Assembly (NCBI GenBank): GCA_051530055.1 | Contig: JBMGUZ010000008.1 | Coordinates: 1-64,000, forward strand | Source: Neoechinorhynchus agilis | Taxonomy: Eukaryota > Acanthocephala | Direction: 5' to 3' | DNA: 64,000 nt | Shown: positions 44,109-58,900 of the stretch, one piece after another | How the letters are laid out: the number at the start of each line of letters is the position of its first letter | Numbering within the stretch: the stretch's first letter is position 1 | Notes under the pieces: model-generated | What the model saw: the letters and a program-made list of their open reading frames with translations, nothing else | Told to the model about the DNA's origin: nothing | Database searches by the model: none | Translations under genes and position numbers: made by a program

Positions 44109-45585
44109 TTCGGGAAAAGCCTCTGTCATCCGTTGCGCCATTATGCATTTTCAGCAATCACGCGAATATACGGAAATTTCATCCTCGACTTGGACTATAG
44201 AAACCATATCTAAGCTCATTAAACAAGAAAAAATATTTAAATAAAAAAAATAGTTAAATACAAATATCATAGATTCGGGAAAAGCCTCTGTCATCCGTTG
44301 CGCCATCATGCATTTTCCGGAATCACGCGAATATACAGAAATTTCATCCTCGACTTGGACTATACAAACGATATCTAAGCTCATTCAAAAAGGAAAAATA
44401 TTTTAATCAAAAAATAGTTAAATACAAATATCGTAGATTCGGGAAAAGCCTCAGTCATCCGTTGCGCCATCATGCATTTTCAGGAATCACGCGAACAAAC
44501 GGAAATTTCATCCTCGACTTCGACTATAGAAACGATATCTAACCTCAATAAACAAGAAAAAATATTTAAATAAAAAAAAATAGTTAAATAAAAATATCGT
44601 AGATTCGGGAAAAGCCTCAGTCATTCGTCGCGCCATCATGCATTTTCAGCAATCACGCGAATAAACATAAATTTCATCCTCGAATTGGAAAATAGAAACG
44701 ATATCTAAGCTCATTGAACAAGAAAAAATAAACAAATCAAAAAAATAGTTAAATACAAATATCGTAGATTCTGGAAAAGACCCAGTCATCCGTTGCGCAA
44801 TCATGCATTTTCAGCAATCACGCGAATAGACGGAAATTTCATCGTCGACTTGGACAATAGAAACGATATCAAAGCTCATTAAAAAAGAAAAAATATTTAA
44901 ATCAAAAAAATAGTTAAATACAAATATCGTAGATTCGGAAAAGGCTTTAGTCATCCGTTGCGCCATCATGCATTTTCAGCAATCACGCGAATGTACGGAA
45001 ATTTCATCCTCGACTTGGACTATAGAAACGATATCTAAGTCATTAGAAAAGAAAAAATATTTAAATAAAAAAAATAGTTAAATACAAATATCGTAGATTC
45101 GGGAAAAGCCTCAGTCACCCGTTTCGCCATCATGCATTTTCAGCAATCACGCGAATATACGGAAATTTCATCCTCAACTTGGACTATAGAAACGATATCT
45201 AAGCTCATTAAACAAATAAATATTCAAGTCCAAAAAATCGTTAAATACAAATATCGTAGATTCGGGAAAAAGCCTCAGCAATCCGTCGCGCCATCATGCA
45301 TTTTCAGCAATCACGCGAACAAACGGAAATTTCATCCTCGACTTGGACTATAGAAACCATATCAAAGCTATTTAAACAAGAAAAAATATTTAAATCAAAA
45401 AAATAGTTAAATACAAATATCGTAGATTCGGGAAAAGCCTCAGTCATCCGTTGCGCCATCATGCCTTTTCAGCAATCACGCGAATATACGGAAATTTCAT
45501 CCTCGACTTGGACTATAGAAACCATATCTAAGCTCATAAAACAAGAAAAAATATTTAAATCAAAAAAATAGTTAAATAAAAATAT

Positions 45586-45666
45586 CGATGATTCAGGAAA
45601 AGCCTCAAGCTCATTAAACAAGAAAAAATATTTTAATCAAAAAAATAGATAAACACAAATATCGTA
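45586..45666 (+). repeat. Half-length satellite unit, copy 3
   Basis: Same junction at 45607/45608, followed by CGTATATTCGGG and then a unit with CAATATCGCG. Its surroundings match copy 5. Confidence 0.85.
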
Positions 45667-48600
45667 TATTCGGGAAAAGCCTCAGTCATCCGTTGCGCCA
45701 TCATGCATTTTCAGCAATATCGCGAATATACGGAAATTTCATCCTCGACTTGGACTATAGAAACCATATCTAAGCTCATAAAACAAGAAAATATTTAAAT
45801 CCAAAAAATAGTTAAATACAAATATCGTAGATTCGGGAAAAGCCTCTGTCATCCGTTGCGCCATCATGCATTTTCAGCAATCACGCGAATATACGGAAAT
45901 TTCATCCTCGACTTGGACAATAGAAACGATATCTAGGCTCATTAAACAAAAAATATTTAAATCCAAAAAAATGAATACAAATATCGCAGATTCGGGAAAA
46001 GCCTCAGTCATCCGTTGCGCCATCATGCATTTTCAGCAATCACGCGAATATACGGAAATTTCTTCCTCGACTTGGACTATAGAAACGATATCTAAGCTCA
46101 TTAAAAAAGAAAAAATATTTAAATAAAAAAAATAGTTAAATACAAATATCATAGATTCGGGAAAAGCCTCTGTCATCCGTTGCGCCATCATGCATTTTCA
46201 GCAATCACGCGAATATACGGAAATTTCATCCTCGACTTGGACAATAGAAACGATATCTAGGCTCATTAAACAAAAAATATTTAAATCAAAAAAATAGTTA
46301 AATACAAATATCGTAGATTCGGAAAAGGCATCGTCATCCGTTGCGCCATCATGCATTTTCAGCAATCACGCGAATATACTTTACGGAAATTTCATCCTCG
46401 ACTTGGACTATAGAAACCATATCTAAGCTCATTAAACAAGAAAAAATATTTAAATCAAAAAATAGTTAAATACAAATATCGTAGATTCGGGAAAAGCCTC
46501 TGTCATCCGTTGCGCCATCATGCATTTTCAGCAATCACGCGAATATACGGAAATTTCATCCTCGACTTGGACAATAGAAACGATATCTAAGCTCATTAAA
46601 AAGAAAAAATATTTAAATCAAAAAAATAGTTAAATACAAATATCGTAGATTCGGAAAAGGCATCAGTCATCCGTTGCGCATTCATGCATTTTCAGCAATC
46701 ACGCGAATGTACGGAAATTTCATCCTCGACTTGGACTATAGAAACGATATCTAAGCTCATTAGAAAAGAAAAAATATTTAAATAAAAAAAATAGTTAAAT
46801 ACAAATATCGTAGATTCGGGAAAAGCCTCGGTCATCCGTTGCGCCATCATGCATTTTCAGCAATCACGCGAATAAATGGAAATTTCATCCTCGACTTGGA
46901 CAATAGAAACGATATCTAAGCTCATTAAACCAAAAATATTTAAATCCAAAAAAAATTAAATACAAATATCGTAGATTCGGGAAATGCCTCAGTCATCCGT
47001 TGCGCCATCATGCATTTTCAGCAATCACGCGAATATACGGAAATTTAATCCTCGACTTGGACTATAGAAACCATATCAAAGCTCATAAAAGAAAAAATAT
47101 TTAAATCCAAAAAATAGTTAAATACAAATATCGTAGATTCGGGAAAAGCCTCAGTCATCCGTTGCGCCATCATGCATTTTCAGCAATCACGCGAATATAC
47201 GGAAATTTCATCCTCGACTTGGACAATAGAAACGATATCTAAGCTCATTAAACAAAAAATATTGAAATCCAAAAAAAAATTAAATACAAATATCGTAGAT
47301 TCGGGAAAAGCCTCAGTCATCCGTTGCGCCATCATGCATTTTCAGCAATCACGCGAATATACGGAAATTTCATCCTCGACTTGGACTATAGAAACGATAT
47401 CTAAGCTCATTAAACAAGAAAAAATATTTAAATAAAAAAATAGTTAAATACAAATATCATAGATTCGGGAAAAGCCTCTGTCATCCGTTGCGCCATCATG
47501 CATTTTCAGCAATCACGCGAATATACGGAAATTTCATCCTCGACTTGGACTATAGAAACCATATCTAAGCTCATTAAACAAGAAAAAATATTTAAATCAA
47601 AAAAATAGTTAAATACAAATATCGCAGATTCGGGAAAAGCCTCAGTCATCCGTTGCGCCATCATGCATTTTCAGCAATCACGCGAATATACGGAAATTTC
47701 ATCCTCGACTTGGACTATAGAAACCATATCTAAGCTCATTAAAAAAGAAAAAATATTTAAATCAAAAAAAAGTTAAATACAAATATCGTAGATTCGGGAA
47801 AAGCCTCAGTCATCCGTTGCGCCATCATGCATTTTCAGCAATCACGCGAATATACGGAAATTTCATCCTCGACTTGGACTATAGATACCACATCTAAGCT
47901 CATTAAAAAAGAAAAAATATTTAAATCAAAAAATAGTTAAATACAAATATCGTAGATTCGGGAAAAGACTCAGTCATCCGTTGCGCCATCATGCATTTTC
48001 AGCAATCACGCGAATATACGGAAATTTCATAAGCTCATTAAACAAGAAAAAATATTTAAATAAAAAAAATAGTTAAATACAAATATCATAGATTCGGGAA
48101 AAGCCTCTGTCATCCGTTGAGCCATCATGCATTTTCAGCAATCACGCGAATATACGGAAATTTCATCCTCGACCTTGACTATAGAAACCATATCGAAGCT
48201 CATTAAACAAGAAAAAATATTTAAATCAAAAAAATAATTAAATACAAATATCGCAGATTCGGGAAAAGCCTCTGTCATCCGTTGCGCCATCATGCATTTT
48301 CAGCAATATCGCGAATATACGGAAATTTCATCCTCGACTTGGACTATAGAAACCATATCTAAGCTCATAAAACAAGAAAAAATATTTAAATCCAAAAAAT
48401 AGTTAAATACAATTATCGTAGATTCGGGAAAAGCCTCTGTCATCCGTTACGCCATCATGCGTTTTCAGCAATCACGCGAATATACGGAAATTTCATCCTC
48501 GACTTGGACAATAGAAACGATATCTAAGCTCATTAAACAAGAAAAAATATTTAAATAAAAAAATAGTTAAATAAAAATATCGCAGATTCGGGAAAAGCCT

Positions 48601-48899
48601 CAGTCATCCGTCGCGCCATCATGCATTTTCAGCAATCACGCGAATAAACGGAAATTTCATCCTCGACTTGGAAAATAGAAACGATATCTAAGCTCATTGA
48701 ACAAGAAAAAATATACAAATCAAAAAAATAGTTAAATACAAATATCGTAGATTCGGGAAAAGCCTCAGTCATCCGTTGCGCAATCATGCATTTTCAGCAA
48801 TCACGCGAATAAACGGAAATTTCATCGTCGACTTGGACAATAGAAACGATATCTAAGCTCATTAAAAAAGAAAAAATATTTAAATCAAAAAATAGTTAA

Positions 48900-49340
48900 A
48901 TACAAATATCGTAGATTCGGAAAAAGCCTCAGTCATCCGTGCGCCATCATGCATTTTCAGCAATCACGCGAAAACGGAAATTTCATCCTCGACTTGGACT
49001 ATAGAAACATATCTAAGCTTTAAAAAAAAAATATTTAAATAAAAAATGAATATCGGATCGGGAAAAGCTCGTCATCCGTGCGCCATATGTTTCAGCAATC
49101 ACGCGAATAAGGAAATTTCATCCTCGACTTGGAATAGAAACGATATCTAAGCTCATTAAAAAAAATATTAAATAAAAAAATTAATACAAATATCTAGATT
49201 CGGGAAAAGCCTCAGTCACCGTTCGCATATGATTTTCGCAATCACGCGAATAACGGAAATTTATCTCACTGGACATAAAACATATCTAGCTCATAAAAAA
49301 AAAATATTAATCAAAAAATGTTAAATACAAATATCGAGAT
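48900..49340 (+). repeat. Corrupted satellite patch
   Basis: Three units lose many single bases throughout (for example GCGCCATATGTTTCAGC, TCTCACTGGACATAAAAC), unlike the clean units either side. Scattered one-base losses fit consensus errors in a collapsed or poorly covered repeat better than biology. Confidence 0.6.
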
Positions 49341-50214
49341 TCGGAAAAGCCTTAGTCATCCGTTGCGCCATCATGCATTTTCAGCAATCACGCGAATGTA
49401 CGGAAATTTCATCCTCGACTTGGACTATAGAAACGATATCTAGGCTCATTAGAAAAGAAAAAATATTTAAAAAAAAAATAGTTAAATACAAATATCGTAG
49501 ATTCGGGAAAAGCCTCAGTCATCCGTTTCGCCATCATGCATTTTCTGCAATCACGCGAATATACGGAAATTTCATCCTCCACTTGGACTATATAAACGAT
49601 ATCTAGGCTCATTAAACAAAAAAATATTCAAGTCAAAAAAATCGTTAAATACAAATATCGAAGATTCGGGAAAAAGCCTCAGCCATCCGTCGCGCCATCA
49701 TGCATTTTCAGCAATCACGCGAACAAACGGAAATTTCATCCTCGACTTGGACTATAGAAACCATATCTAAGCTATTTAAACAAGAAAAAATATTTAAATC
49801 AAAAAAATAGTTAAATAAAAATATCGATGAATCGGGAAAAGCATCTGTCATCCGTTGCGCCATCATGCATTTTCAGCAATCACGCGAATAAATGGAAATT
49901 TCATCCTCGACTTGGACAATAGAAACGATATCTAAGCTCATTAAACAAAAAAAATATTTAAATAAAAAAAATGAATACAAATATCGTAGATTCGGGAAAA
50001 GCCTCAGTCATCCGTTGCGCCATCATGCTTTTCAGAATCACGCGAATATACGGAAATTTCATCCTCGACTTGGACTATAGAAACCATATCTAAGCTCATT
50101 AAACAAGAAAAAATATTTAAATTAAAAAAATAGTTAAATAAAAACATCGAAGAATCGGGAAAAGCCTCTGTCATCCGTTGCGCCATTATGCACTTTCAGC
50201 AATCACGCGAATAA

Positions 50215-51240
50215 ATGGAAATTTCATCCTCGACTTGGACAATAGAAACGATATCTAAGCTCATTAAAAAAAATATTCAAATCCAAAAAAAATTAGATAC
50301 AAATATCATAGATTCGGGAAAAGCCTCAGTCACCCGTTGCGCCATCATGCATTTTCAGCAATCACGCGAACAAACGGAAATTTCATCCTCGACTTGGACT
50401 ATAGAAACGATATCTAAGCTCATTAAACAAGAAAAAATATTCAATTCAAAAAAATAGTAAAATACAAATATCGTAGATTCGGAAAAAGCCTCAGTCATCC
50501 GTTGCGCAATCATGCATTTTCAGCAATCACGCGAATAAACGGAAATTTCATCCTCGACTTGGACAATAGAAACGATATCTAAGCTCATTAAACAAGAAAA
50601 AATATTTAAATAAAAAAAATGAATACAAATATCGTAGATTCGGGAAAAGCCTCAGTCATCCGTTGCGCCATCATGCATTTTCAGCAATCACGCGAATATA
50701 CGGAAATTTCATCCTCGACTTGGACTATAGAAACCATATCTAAGCTCATTAAACAAGAAAAAATATTTAAATAAAAAAAATAGTTAAATACAAATATCGT
50801 AGATTCGGGAAAAGCCTCTGTCATCCGTTGCGCCATCATGCATTTTCAGCAATCACGCGAATAAATGGAAATTTCATCCTCGACTTGGACAATAGAAACG
50901 ATATCTAAGCTCATTAAAAAAGAAAAAATAATTTAATAAAAAAAAGTTAAATACAAATATCATAGATTCGGGAAAAGCCTCAGTCACCCGTTGCGCCATC
51001 ATGCATTTTCAGCAATCACGCGAACAAACGGAAATTTCATCCTCGACTTGGACTATAGAAACGATATCTAAGCTCATTAAACAAGAAAAAATATTCAATT
51101 CAAAAAAATAGTAAAATAACAAATATCGTAGATTCGGAAAAAGCCTCAGTCATCCGTTGCGCAATCATGCATTTTCAGCAATCACGCGAATAAACGGAAA
51201 TTTCATCCTCGACTTGGACAATAGAAACGATATCTAAGCT
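50215..51240 (+). repeat. Tandem duplication of a four-unit satellite block
   Basis: The markers CAGTCACCCGTTGCG, GCGAACAAACGG and AATATTCAATTC recur in the same order with an offset of about 654 bp, i.e. four units. This is a higher-order repeat with two visible periods. Confidence 0.7.
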
Positions 51241-52519
51241 CATTAAATAAGAAAAAATATATAAATCAAAAAAATAGTTAAATACAAATATCGTAGATTC
51301 GGGAAAAGTTTCAGTCATCCGTTGCGCAATCATGCATTTTCAGCAATCACGCGAATATACGGAAATTTCATCCTCGACTTGGACTATAGAAACGATATCT
51401 AAGCTCATTAAACAAGAAAAAATATTTAAATAAAAAAATAGTTAAATACAAATATCATAGATTCGGGAAAAGCCTCTGTCATCCGTTGCGCCATCATGCA
51501 TTTTCAGCAATCACGCGAATATACGGAAATTTCATCCTCGACTTGGACTATAGAAACGATATCTAAGCTCATTAAAAAAGAAAAAATATTTAAATCAAAA
51601 AAATAGTTAAATACAAATATCGTAGATTCGGGAAAAGCATCAGTCATCCGTTGCGCAATCATGCATTTTCAGCAATCACGCGAATATACGGAAATTTCAT
51701 CCTCGACTTGGACTATAGAAACGATATCTAAGCTCATTAAACAAGAAAAAATATTTAAATAAAAAATAGTTAAATACAAATATCATAGATTCGGGAAAAG
51801 CCTCTGTCATCCGTTGCGCCATCATGCATTTTCAGCAATCACGCGAATATACGGAAATTTCATCCTCGACCTTGACTATAGAAACCATATCTAAGCTCAT
51901 TAAACAAGAAAAAATATTTAAATCAAAAAAATAGCTAAATAAAATATCGATGAATCGGGAAAAGCTTCTGTCATCCGTTGCGCCATTATGCTATTTCAGC
52001 AATCCCGCGAATAAATGGAAATTTCATCCTCGACTTGGACAATAGAAACGATATCTAAGCTCATTAAACAAAAAATATTGAAATCCAAAAAAAAATTAAA
52101 TACAAATATCGTAGATTCGGGAAAAGCCTCAGTCATCCGTTGCGCCATCATGCATTTTCAGCAATCACGCGAATATACGGAAATTTCATCCTCGACCTTG
52201 ACTATAGAAACGATATCTAAGCTCATTAAACAAGAAAAAATATTTAAATAAAAAAATAGTTAAATACAAATATCGTAGATTCGGGAAAAGCTCTGTCATC
52301 CGTTGCGCCATCATGCATTTTCAGCAATCACGCGAATATACGGAAATTTCATCCTCGACTTGGACTATAGAAACCATATCTAAGCTCATTAAACAAAAAA
52401 AATATTTAAATAAAAAATAGTTAAATACAAATATCGTAGATTCGGGAAAAGCCTCTGTCATCCGTTGCGCCATCATGCATTTTCAGCAATCACGCGAATA
52501 TACGGAAATTTCATCCTCG

Positions 52520-52680
52520 ACTTGGACATAACATATCTAGCTTAAAAAAAATTTAATAAAAAATAAATAGGTGGGGTTGTTGGTTGTTTGTGTAGGAAAT
52601 TTCATCCTCGACTTGACATAGAAACGATATCTAAGCTCATTAAAAAAAAAAAATTAAAATATCGATTCGGGAAAAGCTCA
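52520..52680 (+). repeat. Corrupted satellite patch with a G/T-rich intrusion
   Basis: About 26 bp of G/T-rich sequence (GGTGGGGTTGTTGGTTG, 52570-52595) replaces the usual G+C-rich part of a unit, and neighbouring bases are dropped. No match to the unit in any orientation. Confidence 0.6.
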
Positions 52681-53947
52681 GTCATCCGTTGCGCCATCAT
52701 GCATTTTCAGCAATCACGCGAATATACGGAAATTTCATCCTCGACTTGGACTATAGAAACGATATCTAAGCTCATTAAACAAGAAAAAATATTTAAATAA
52801 AAAAATAGTTAAATACAAATATCGATGATTCGGGAAAAGCCTCTGTCATCCGTTGCGCCATTATGCATTTTCAGCAATCACGCGAATATACGGAAATTTC
52901 ATCCTCGACTTGGACTATAGAAACGATATCTAAGCTCATTAAACAAGAAAAAATATTTAAATAAAAAAAATAGTTAAATACAAATATCGTAGATTCGGGA
53001 AAAGCCTCTGTCATCCGTTGCGCCATCATGCATTTTCAGCAATCACGCGAATATACGGAAATTTCATCCTCGACCTTGACTATAGAAACCATATCTAAGC
53101 TCATTAAACAAGAAAAAATATTTAAATCAAAAAAATAGTAAATAAAAATATCGTGATCGGGAAAAGCTCTGTCATCCGTTGCGCCATATGTTTCAGCAAT
53201 CCGCGAATAAGGAAATTTCATCCTCGACTTGGACATAGAAACTATCAGCTCATTAAAAAAAATATTAAATCCAAAAAAATTAAATACAAATATCGTAGAT
53301 TCGGGAAAAGCCTCAGTCATCCGTTGCGCCATCATGCATTTTCAGCAATCACGCGAATATACGGAAATTTCATCCTCGACCTTGACTATAGAAACCATAT
53401 CTAAGCTCATTAAACAAGAAAAAATATTTAAATAAAAAAATAGTTAAATACAAATATCGTAGATTCGGGAAAAGCCTCTGTCATCCGTTGCGCCATATGC
53501 ATTTTCAGCAATCACGCGAATATACGGAAATTTCATCCTCGACTTGGACTATAGAAACCATATCTAAGCTCATTAAACAAAAAAATATTTAAATCAAAAA
53601 AATAGTTAAATACAAATATCGCAGATTCGGGAAAAGCCTCTGTCATCCGTTGCGCCATGATGCATTTTCAGCAATCACGCGAATATACGGAAATTTCATC
53701 CTCGACCTTGACTATAGAAACCATATCTAAGCTCATTAAACAAGAAAAAATATTTAATAAAAAAATAGTTAAATACAAATATCGCAGATTCGGGAAAAGC
53801 CTCAGTCATCCGTTGCGCCATCATGCATTTTCAGCAATCAAGCGAATATGCGGAAATTTCATCCTCGACTTGGACTATGGAAACGATATCTAAGCTCATT
53901 AAACAAGAAAAAATATCTAAATCAAAAAAATAGTTAAATAAAAATAT

Positions 53948-54028
53948 CGATGATTCAGGAAAAGCCTCAAGCTCATTAAACAAGAAAAAATATTTAAATC
54001 AAAAAAATAGTTAAATACAAATATCGTA
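53948..54028 (+). repeat. Half-length satellite unit, copy 4
   Basis: Same junction at 53969/53970; the next unit has AGCATCTGTCATCCG and CAATATCGCG, exactly as after copy 1. Confidence 0.85.
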
Positions 54029-55341
54029 GATTCGGGAAAAGCATCTGTCATCCGTTGCGGCATCATGCATTTTCAGCAATATCGCGAATATAGGGAAATT
54101 TCATCCTCGACTTGGACTATAGAAACCATATCTAACCTCATAAAACAAGAAAAAATATTTAAATCAAAAAAATAGTTAAATACAAATATCGTAGATTCGG
54201 GAAAAGCCTCTGTCACCCGTTGCGCCATCATGCATTTTCAGCAATCACGCGAATATACGGAAATTTTATCCTCGACTTGGACAATACAAACGATATCTAA
54301 GCTAATTAAACAAGAAAAAATATTTGAATAAAAAAATAGTTAAATAAAAATACCGATGAATCGGGAAAAGCCACTGTCATCCGTTGCGCCATTATGCATT
54401 TTCAGCAATCACGCGAATAAATGGAAATTTCATCCTCGACTTGTACAATAGAAACGATATCTAAGCTCATTAAACAAAAAATATTTAAATCCAAAAAAAT
54501 ATTTAAATCAAAAAAATAGTTATTTAAAAATATCGATGAATCGGGAAAAGCTTCTGTCATCCGTTGCGCCATTATGCATTTTCAGCAATCACGCGAATAT
54601 ACGGAAATTTCATCCTCGACTTGGACTATAGAAACCATATCTAAGCTCATTAAACAAGAAAAAATATTTAAATCAAAAAAATAGTTAAATAAAAATATCG
54701 ATGAATCGGGAAAAGCCACTGTCATCCGTTGCGCCATTATGCATTTTCAGCAATATCGCGAATAAATGGAAATTTCATCCTCGACTTGGACTATAGAAAC
54801 GATATCTAAGCTCATTAAACAAGAAAATATTTAAATAAAAAATAGTTAAATACAAATATCGTAGATTCGGGAAAAGCCTCTGTCATCCGTTGCATCATGC
54901 ATTTTCAGCAATCGCGAATAAGGAAATTTCATCCTCGACTTGGACTATAGAAACGATATCTAAGCTCATTAAACAAAAAAATATTTTAATCAAAAAATAG
55001 TTAAATACAAATATCGTAGATTCGGGAAAAGCCTCGGTCATCCGTTGCGCCATCATGCATTTTCAGCAATCACGCGAATATACGGAAATTTCATCCTCGA
55101 CTTGGACTACAGAAACCATATCTAAGCTCATAAAACAAAAAATATTTAAATCAAATAAATAGTTAAATACAAATATCGAAGATTCGGGAAAAGCCTCAGT
55201 CATCCGTCGCGCCATCATGCATTTTCAGCAATCACGCGAATATACGGAAATTTCATCCTCGACTTGGACTATAGAAACCATATCTAAGCTCATTAAACAA
55301 GAAAAAATATTCAAATCAAAAAAATAGTATAATAAAAATAT

Positions 55342-55421
55342 CGATGATTCAGGAAAAGCCTCAAGCTCATTAAACCAGAAAAAATATTTTAATCAAAAAA
55401 TAGTTAAATACAAATATCGTA
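55342..55421 (+). repeat. Half-length satellite unit, copy 5
   Basis: Same junction at 55363/55364, preceded by AGTATAATAAAAATATCG and followed by CGTATATTCGGG. The block around it repeats that around copy 3 at an offset of about 9756 bp. Confidence 0.85.
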
Positions 55422-55906
55422 TATTCGGGAAAAGCCTCAGTCATCCGTTGCGCCATCATGCATTTTCAGCAATATCGCGAATATACGGAAATTTCATCCT
55501 CGACTTGGACTATAGAAACCATATCTAAGCTCAAAAAACAAGAAAAAATATTTAAATCCAAAAAATAGTTAAATACAAATATCGTAGATTCGGGAAAAGC
55601 CTCTGTCATCCGTTGCGCCATCATGCATTTTCAGCAATCACGCGAATATACGGAAATTTCATCCTCGACTTGGACAATAGAAACGATATCTAGGCTCATT
55701 AAACAAAAAATATTTAAATCCAAAAAAATGAATACAAATATCGCAGATTCGGGAAAAGCCTCAGTCATCCGTTGCGCCATCATGCATTTTCAGCAATCAC
55801 GCGAATATACGGAAATTTCATCCTCGACTTGGACTATAGAAACCATATCTAAGCTCATTAAACAAGAAAAAATATTTAAATCAAAAAAATAGTATAATAA
55901 AAATAT

Positions 55907-55986
55907 CGATGATTCAGGAAAAGCCTCAAGCTCATTAAAAAAGAAAAAATATTTTAATCAAAAAATAGTTAAATACAAATATCGTA
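55907..55986 (+). repeat. Half-length satellite unit, copy 6
   Basis: Same junction at 55928/55929 with the same left (AGTATAATAAAAATATCG) and right (CGTATATTCGGG) neighbours as copy 5, 565 bp away, so one arose from the other. Confidence 0.85.
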
Positions 55987-58900
55987 TATTCGGGAAAAGC
56001 CTCAGTCATCCGTTGCGCCATCATGCATTTTCAGCAATCACGCGAATATACGGAAATTTCTTCCTCGACTTGGACTATAGAAACGATATCTAAGCTCATT
56101 TAACAAGAAAAAATATTTAAATAAAAAAATAGTTAAATACAAATATCATAGATTCGGGAAAAGCCTCTGTCATCCGTTGCGCCATCATGCATTTTCAGCA
56201 ATCAGGCGAATATACAGAAATTTCATCCTCGACTTGGACTATAGAAACGATATCTAAGCTCATTAAAAAAGAAAAAATATTTAAATCAAAAAAATAGTTA
56301 AATACAAATATCGTAGATTCGGAAAAGGCATCAGTCATCCGTTGCGCATTCATGCATTTTCAGCAATCACGCGAATATACGGAAATTTCATCATCGACTT
56401 GGACTATAGAAACGATATCTAAGCTCATTAAACAAGAAAAAATATTCAAATCAAAAAAATAGTTAAATACAAATATCGTAGATTCGGGAAAAGCCTCTGT
56501 CATCCGTTGCGCCATCATGCATTTTCAGCAATCACGCGAATATACAGAAATTTCATCCTCGACCTTCGGGAAAAGCCTCAGTCATCCGTTGCGCCATCAT
56601 GCATTTTCAGCAATCACGCGAATATACGGAAATTTCATCCTCGAATTGGACAATAGAAACGATATCTAAGCTCATTAAAAAAGAAAAAATATTTAAATCA
56701 AAAAAATAGTTAAATACAAATATCGTAGATTCGGAAAAGGCCTCAGTCATCCGTTGCGCATTCATGCATTTTCAGAAATATCGCGAATATACGGAAATTT
56801 CATCCTCGACTTGGACTATAGAAACGATATCTAAGCTCATTAAACAAGAAAAAATATTTAAATAAAAAAATAGTTAAATACAAATATCATAGATTCGGGA
56901 AAAGCCTCTGTCATCCGTTGCGCCATCATGCATTTTCAGCAATCACGCGAATATACAGAAATTTCATCCTCGACTTGGACTATAGAAACCATATCTAAGC
57001 TCATAAAACAAAAAATATTAAAATTAACAAAATAGTTAAATACAAATATCGAAGATTCGGGAAAAGCCTCAGTCATCCGTCGCGCCATCATGCATTTTCA
57101 GGAATAACGCGAACAAACGGAAATTTCATCATCGACTTGGACAATAGAAACGATATCTAAGCTCATTAAAAAAGAAAAAATATTTAAATCAAAAAATAGT
57201 TAAATACAAATATCGTAGATTCGGAAAAGGTCTTAGTCATCCGTTGCGCCATCATGCATTTTCAGCAATCACGCGAATGTACGGAAATTTACTCCTCGAC
57301 TTGGACTATAGAAACGATATCTAAGCTCATTAGAAAAGAAAAAATATTTAAATAAAAAAAATAGTTAAATACAAATATCGTAGCTTCGGGAAAAGCCTCA
57401 GTCATCCGTTTCGCCATCATGCATTTTCAGCAATCACGCGAATAAATGGAAATTTCATCCTCGACTTGGACAATAGAAAAGATATCTAAGCTCATTAAAC
57501 AAAAAAAATTTAAATAAAAAAAATGAATACAAATATCGTAGATTCGGGAAAAGCCTCAGTCATCCGTTGCGCCATTATGAATTTTCAGCAATCACGCGAA
57601 TATGCGGAAATTTCATCCTCGACTTGGACTATAGAAAGCATATCATAGCTCATTAAACAAGAAAAAATATTTAAATTAAAAAAATAGTTAAATACAAATA
57701 TCGATGATTCGGGAAAAGCCTCTGTCATCCGTTGCGCCATTTGCATTTTCAGCAATCACGCGAATAAATGGAAATTTCATCCTCGACTTGGACAATAGAA
57801 ACGATATCTAAGCTCATTAAACAAAAAATATTTAAATCAAAAAAATTAATACAAATATCGTAGATTCGGGAAAAGCCTCAGTCATCCGTTGCGCCATCAT
57901 GCATTTTCAGCAATCACGCGAATATACGGAAATTTCATCCTCGACTTGGACATAGAAACGATATCTAAGCTCATTAAAAAAAAATATTAAATAAAAAAAT
58001 TAAATACAAATATCGTAGATTCGGGAAAAGCCTCAGTCATCCGTTGCGCCATCATGCTTTTCAGCAATCACGCGAATATACGGAAATTTCATCCTCGACT
58101 TGGACTATAGAAACGATATCTAAGCTCATTAAACAAGAAAAAATATTTAAATAAAAAAATAGTTAAATAAAATATCATGATCGGGAAAAGCCTCTGTCAT
58201 CCGTTGCGCCATTATGCATTTTCAGCAATCACGCGAATATACGGAAATTTCATCCTCGACTTGGACAATAGAAACGATATCTAAGCTCATTAAACAAAAA
58301 ATATTTAAATCCAAAAAAAATTAGATACAAATATCGTAGATTCGGGAAAAGCCTCAGTCATCCGTTGCGCCATCATGCATTTTCAGCAATCACGCGAATA
58401 TACGGAAATTTCATATCCGTTGCGCCATTATGCTATTTCGCAATCACGCGAATAAATGGAAATTTCATCCTCGACTTGGACAATAGAAACGATATCTAAG
58501 CTCATTAAACAAAAAATATTGAAATCCAAAAAAAATTAAATACAAATATCGTAGATTCGGGAAAAGCCTCAGTCATCCGTTGCGCCATCATGCATTTTCA
58601 GCAATCACGCGAATATACGGAAATTTCATCCTCGACTTGGACTATAGAAACGATATCTAAGCTCATTAAACAAGAAAAAATATTTAAATCAAAAAAATAG
58701 CTAAATAAAAATATCGATGAATCGGGAAAAGCTTCTGTCATCCGTTGCGCCATTATGCATTTTCAGCAATCACGCGAATATACGGAAATTTCATCCTCGA
58801 CTTGGACTATAGAAACCATATCTAAGCTCATTAAAAAAGAAAAAATATTTAAATCAAAAAAATAGTTAAATACAAATATCGTAGATTCGGGAAAAGCCTC

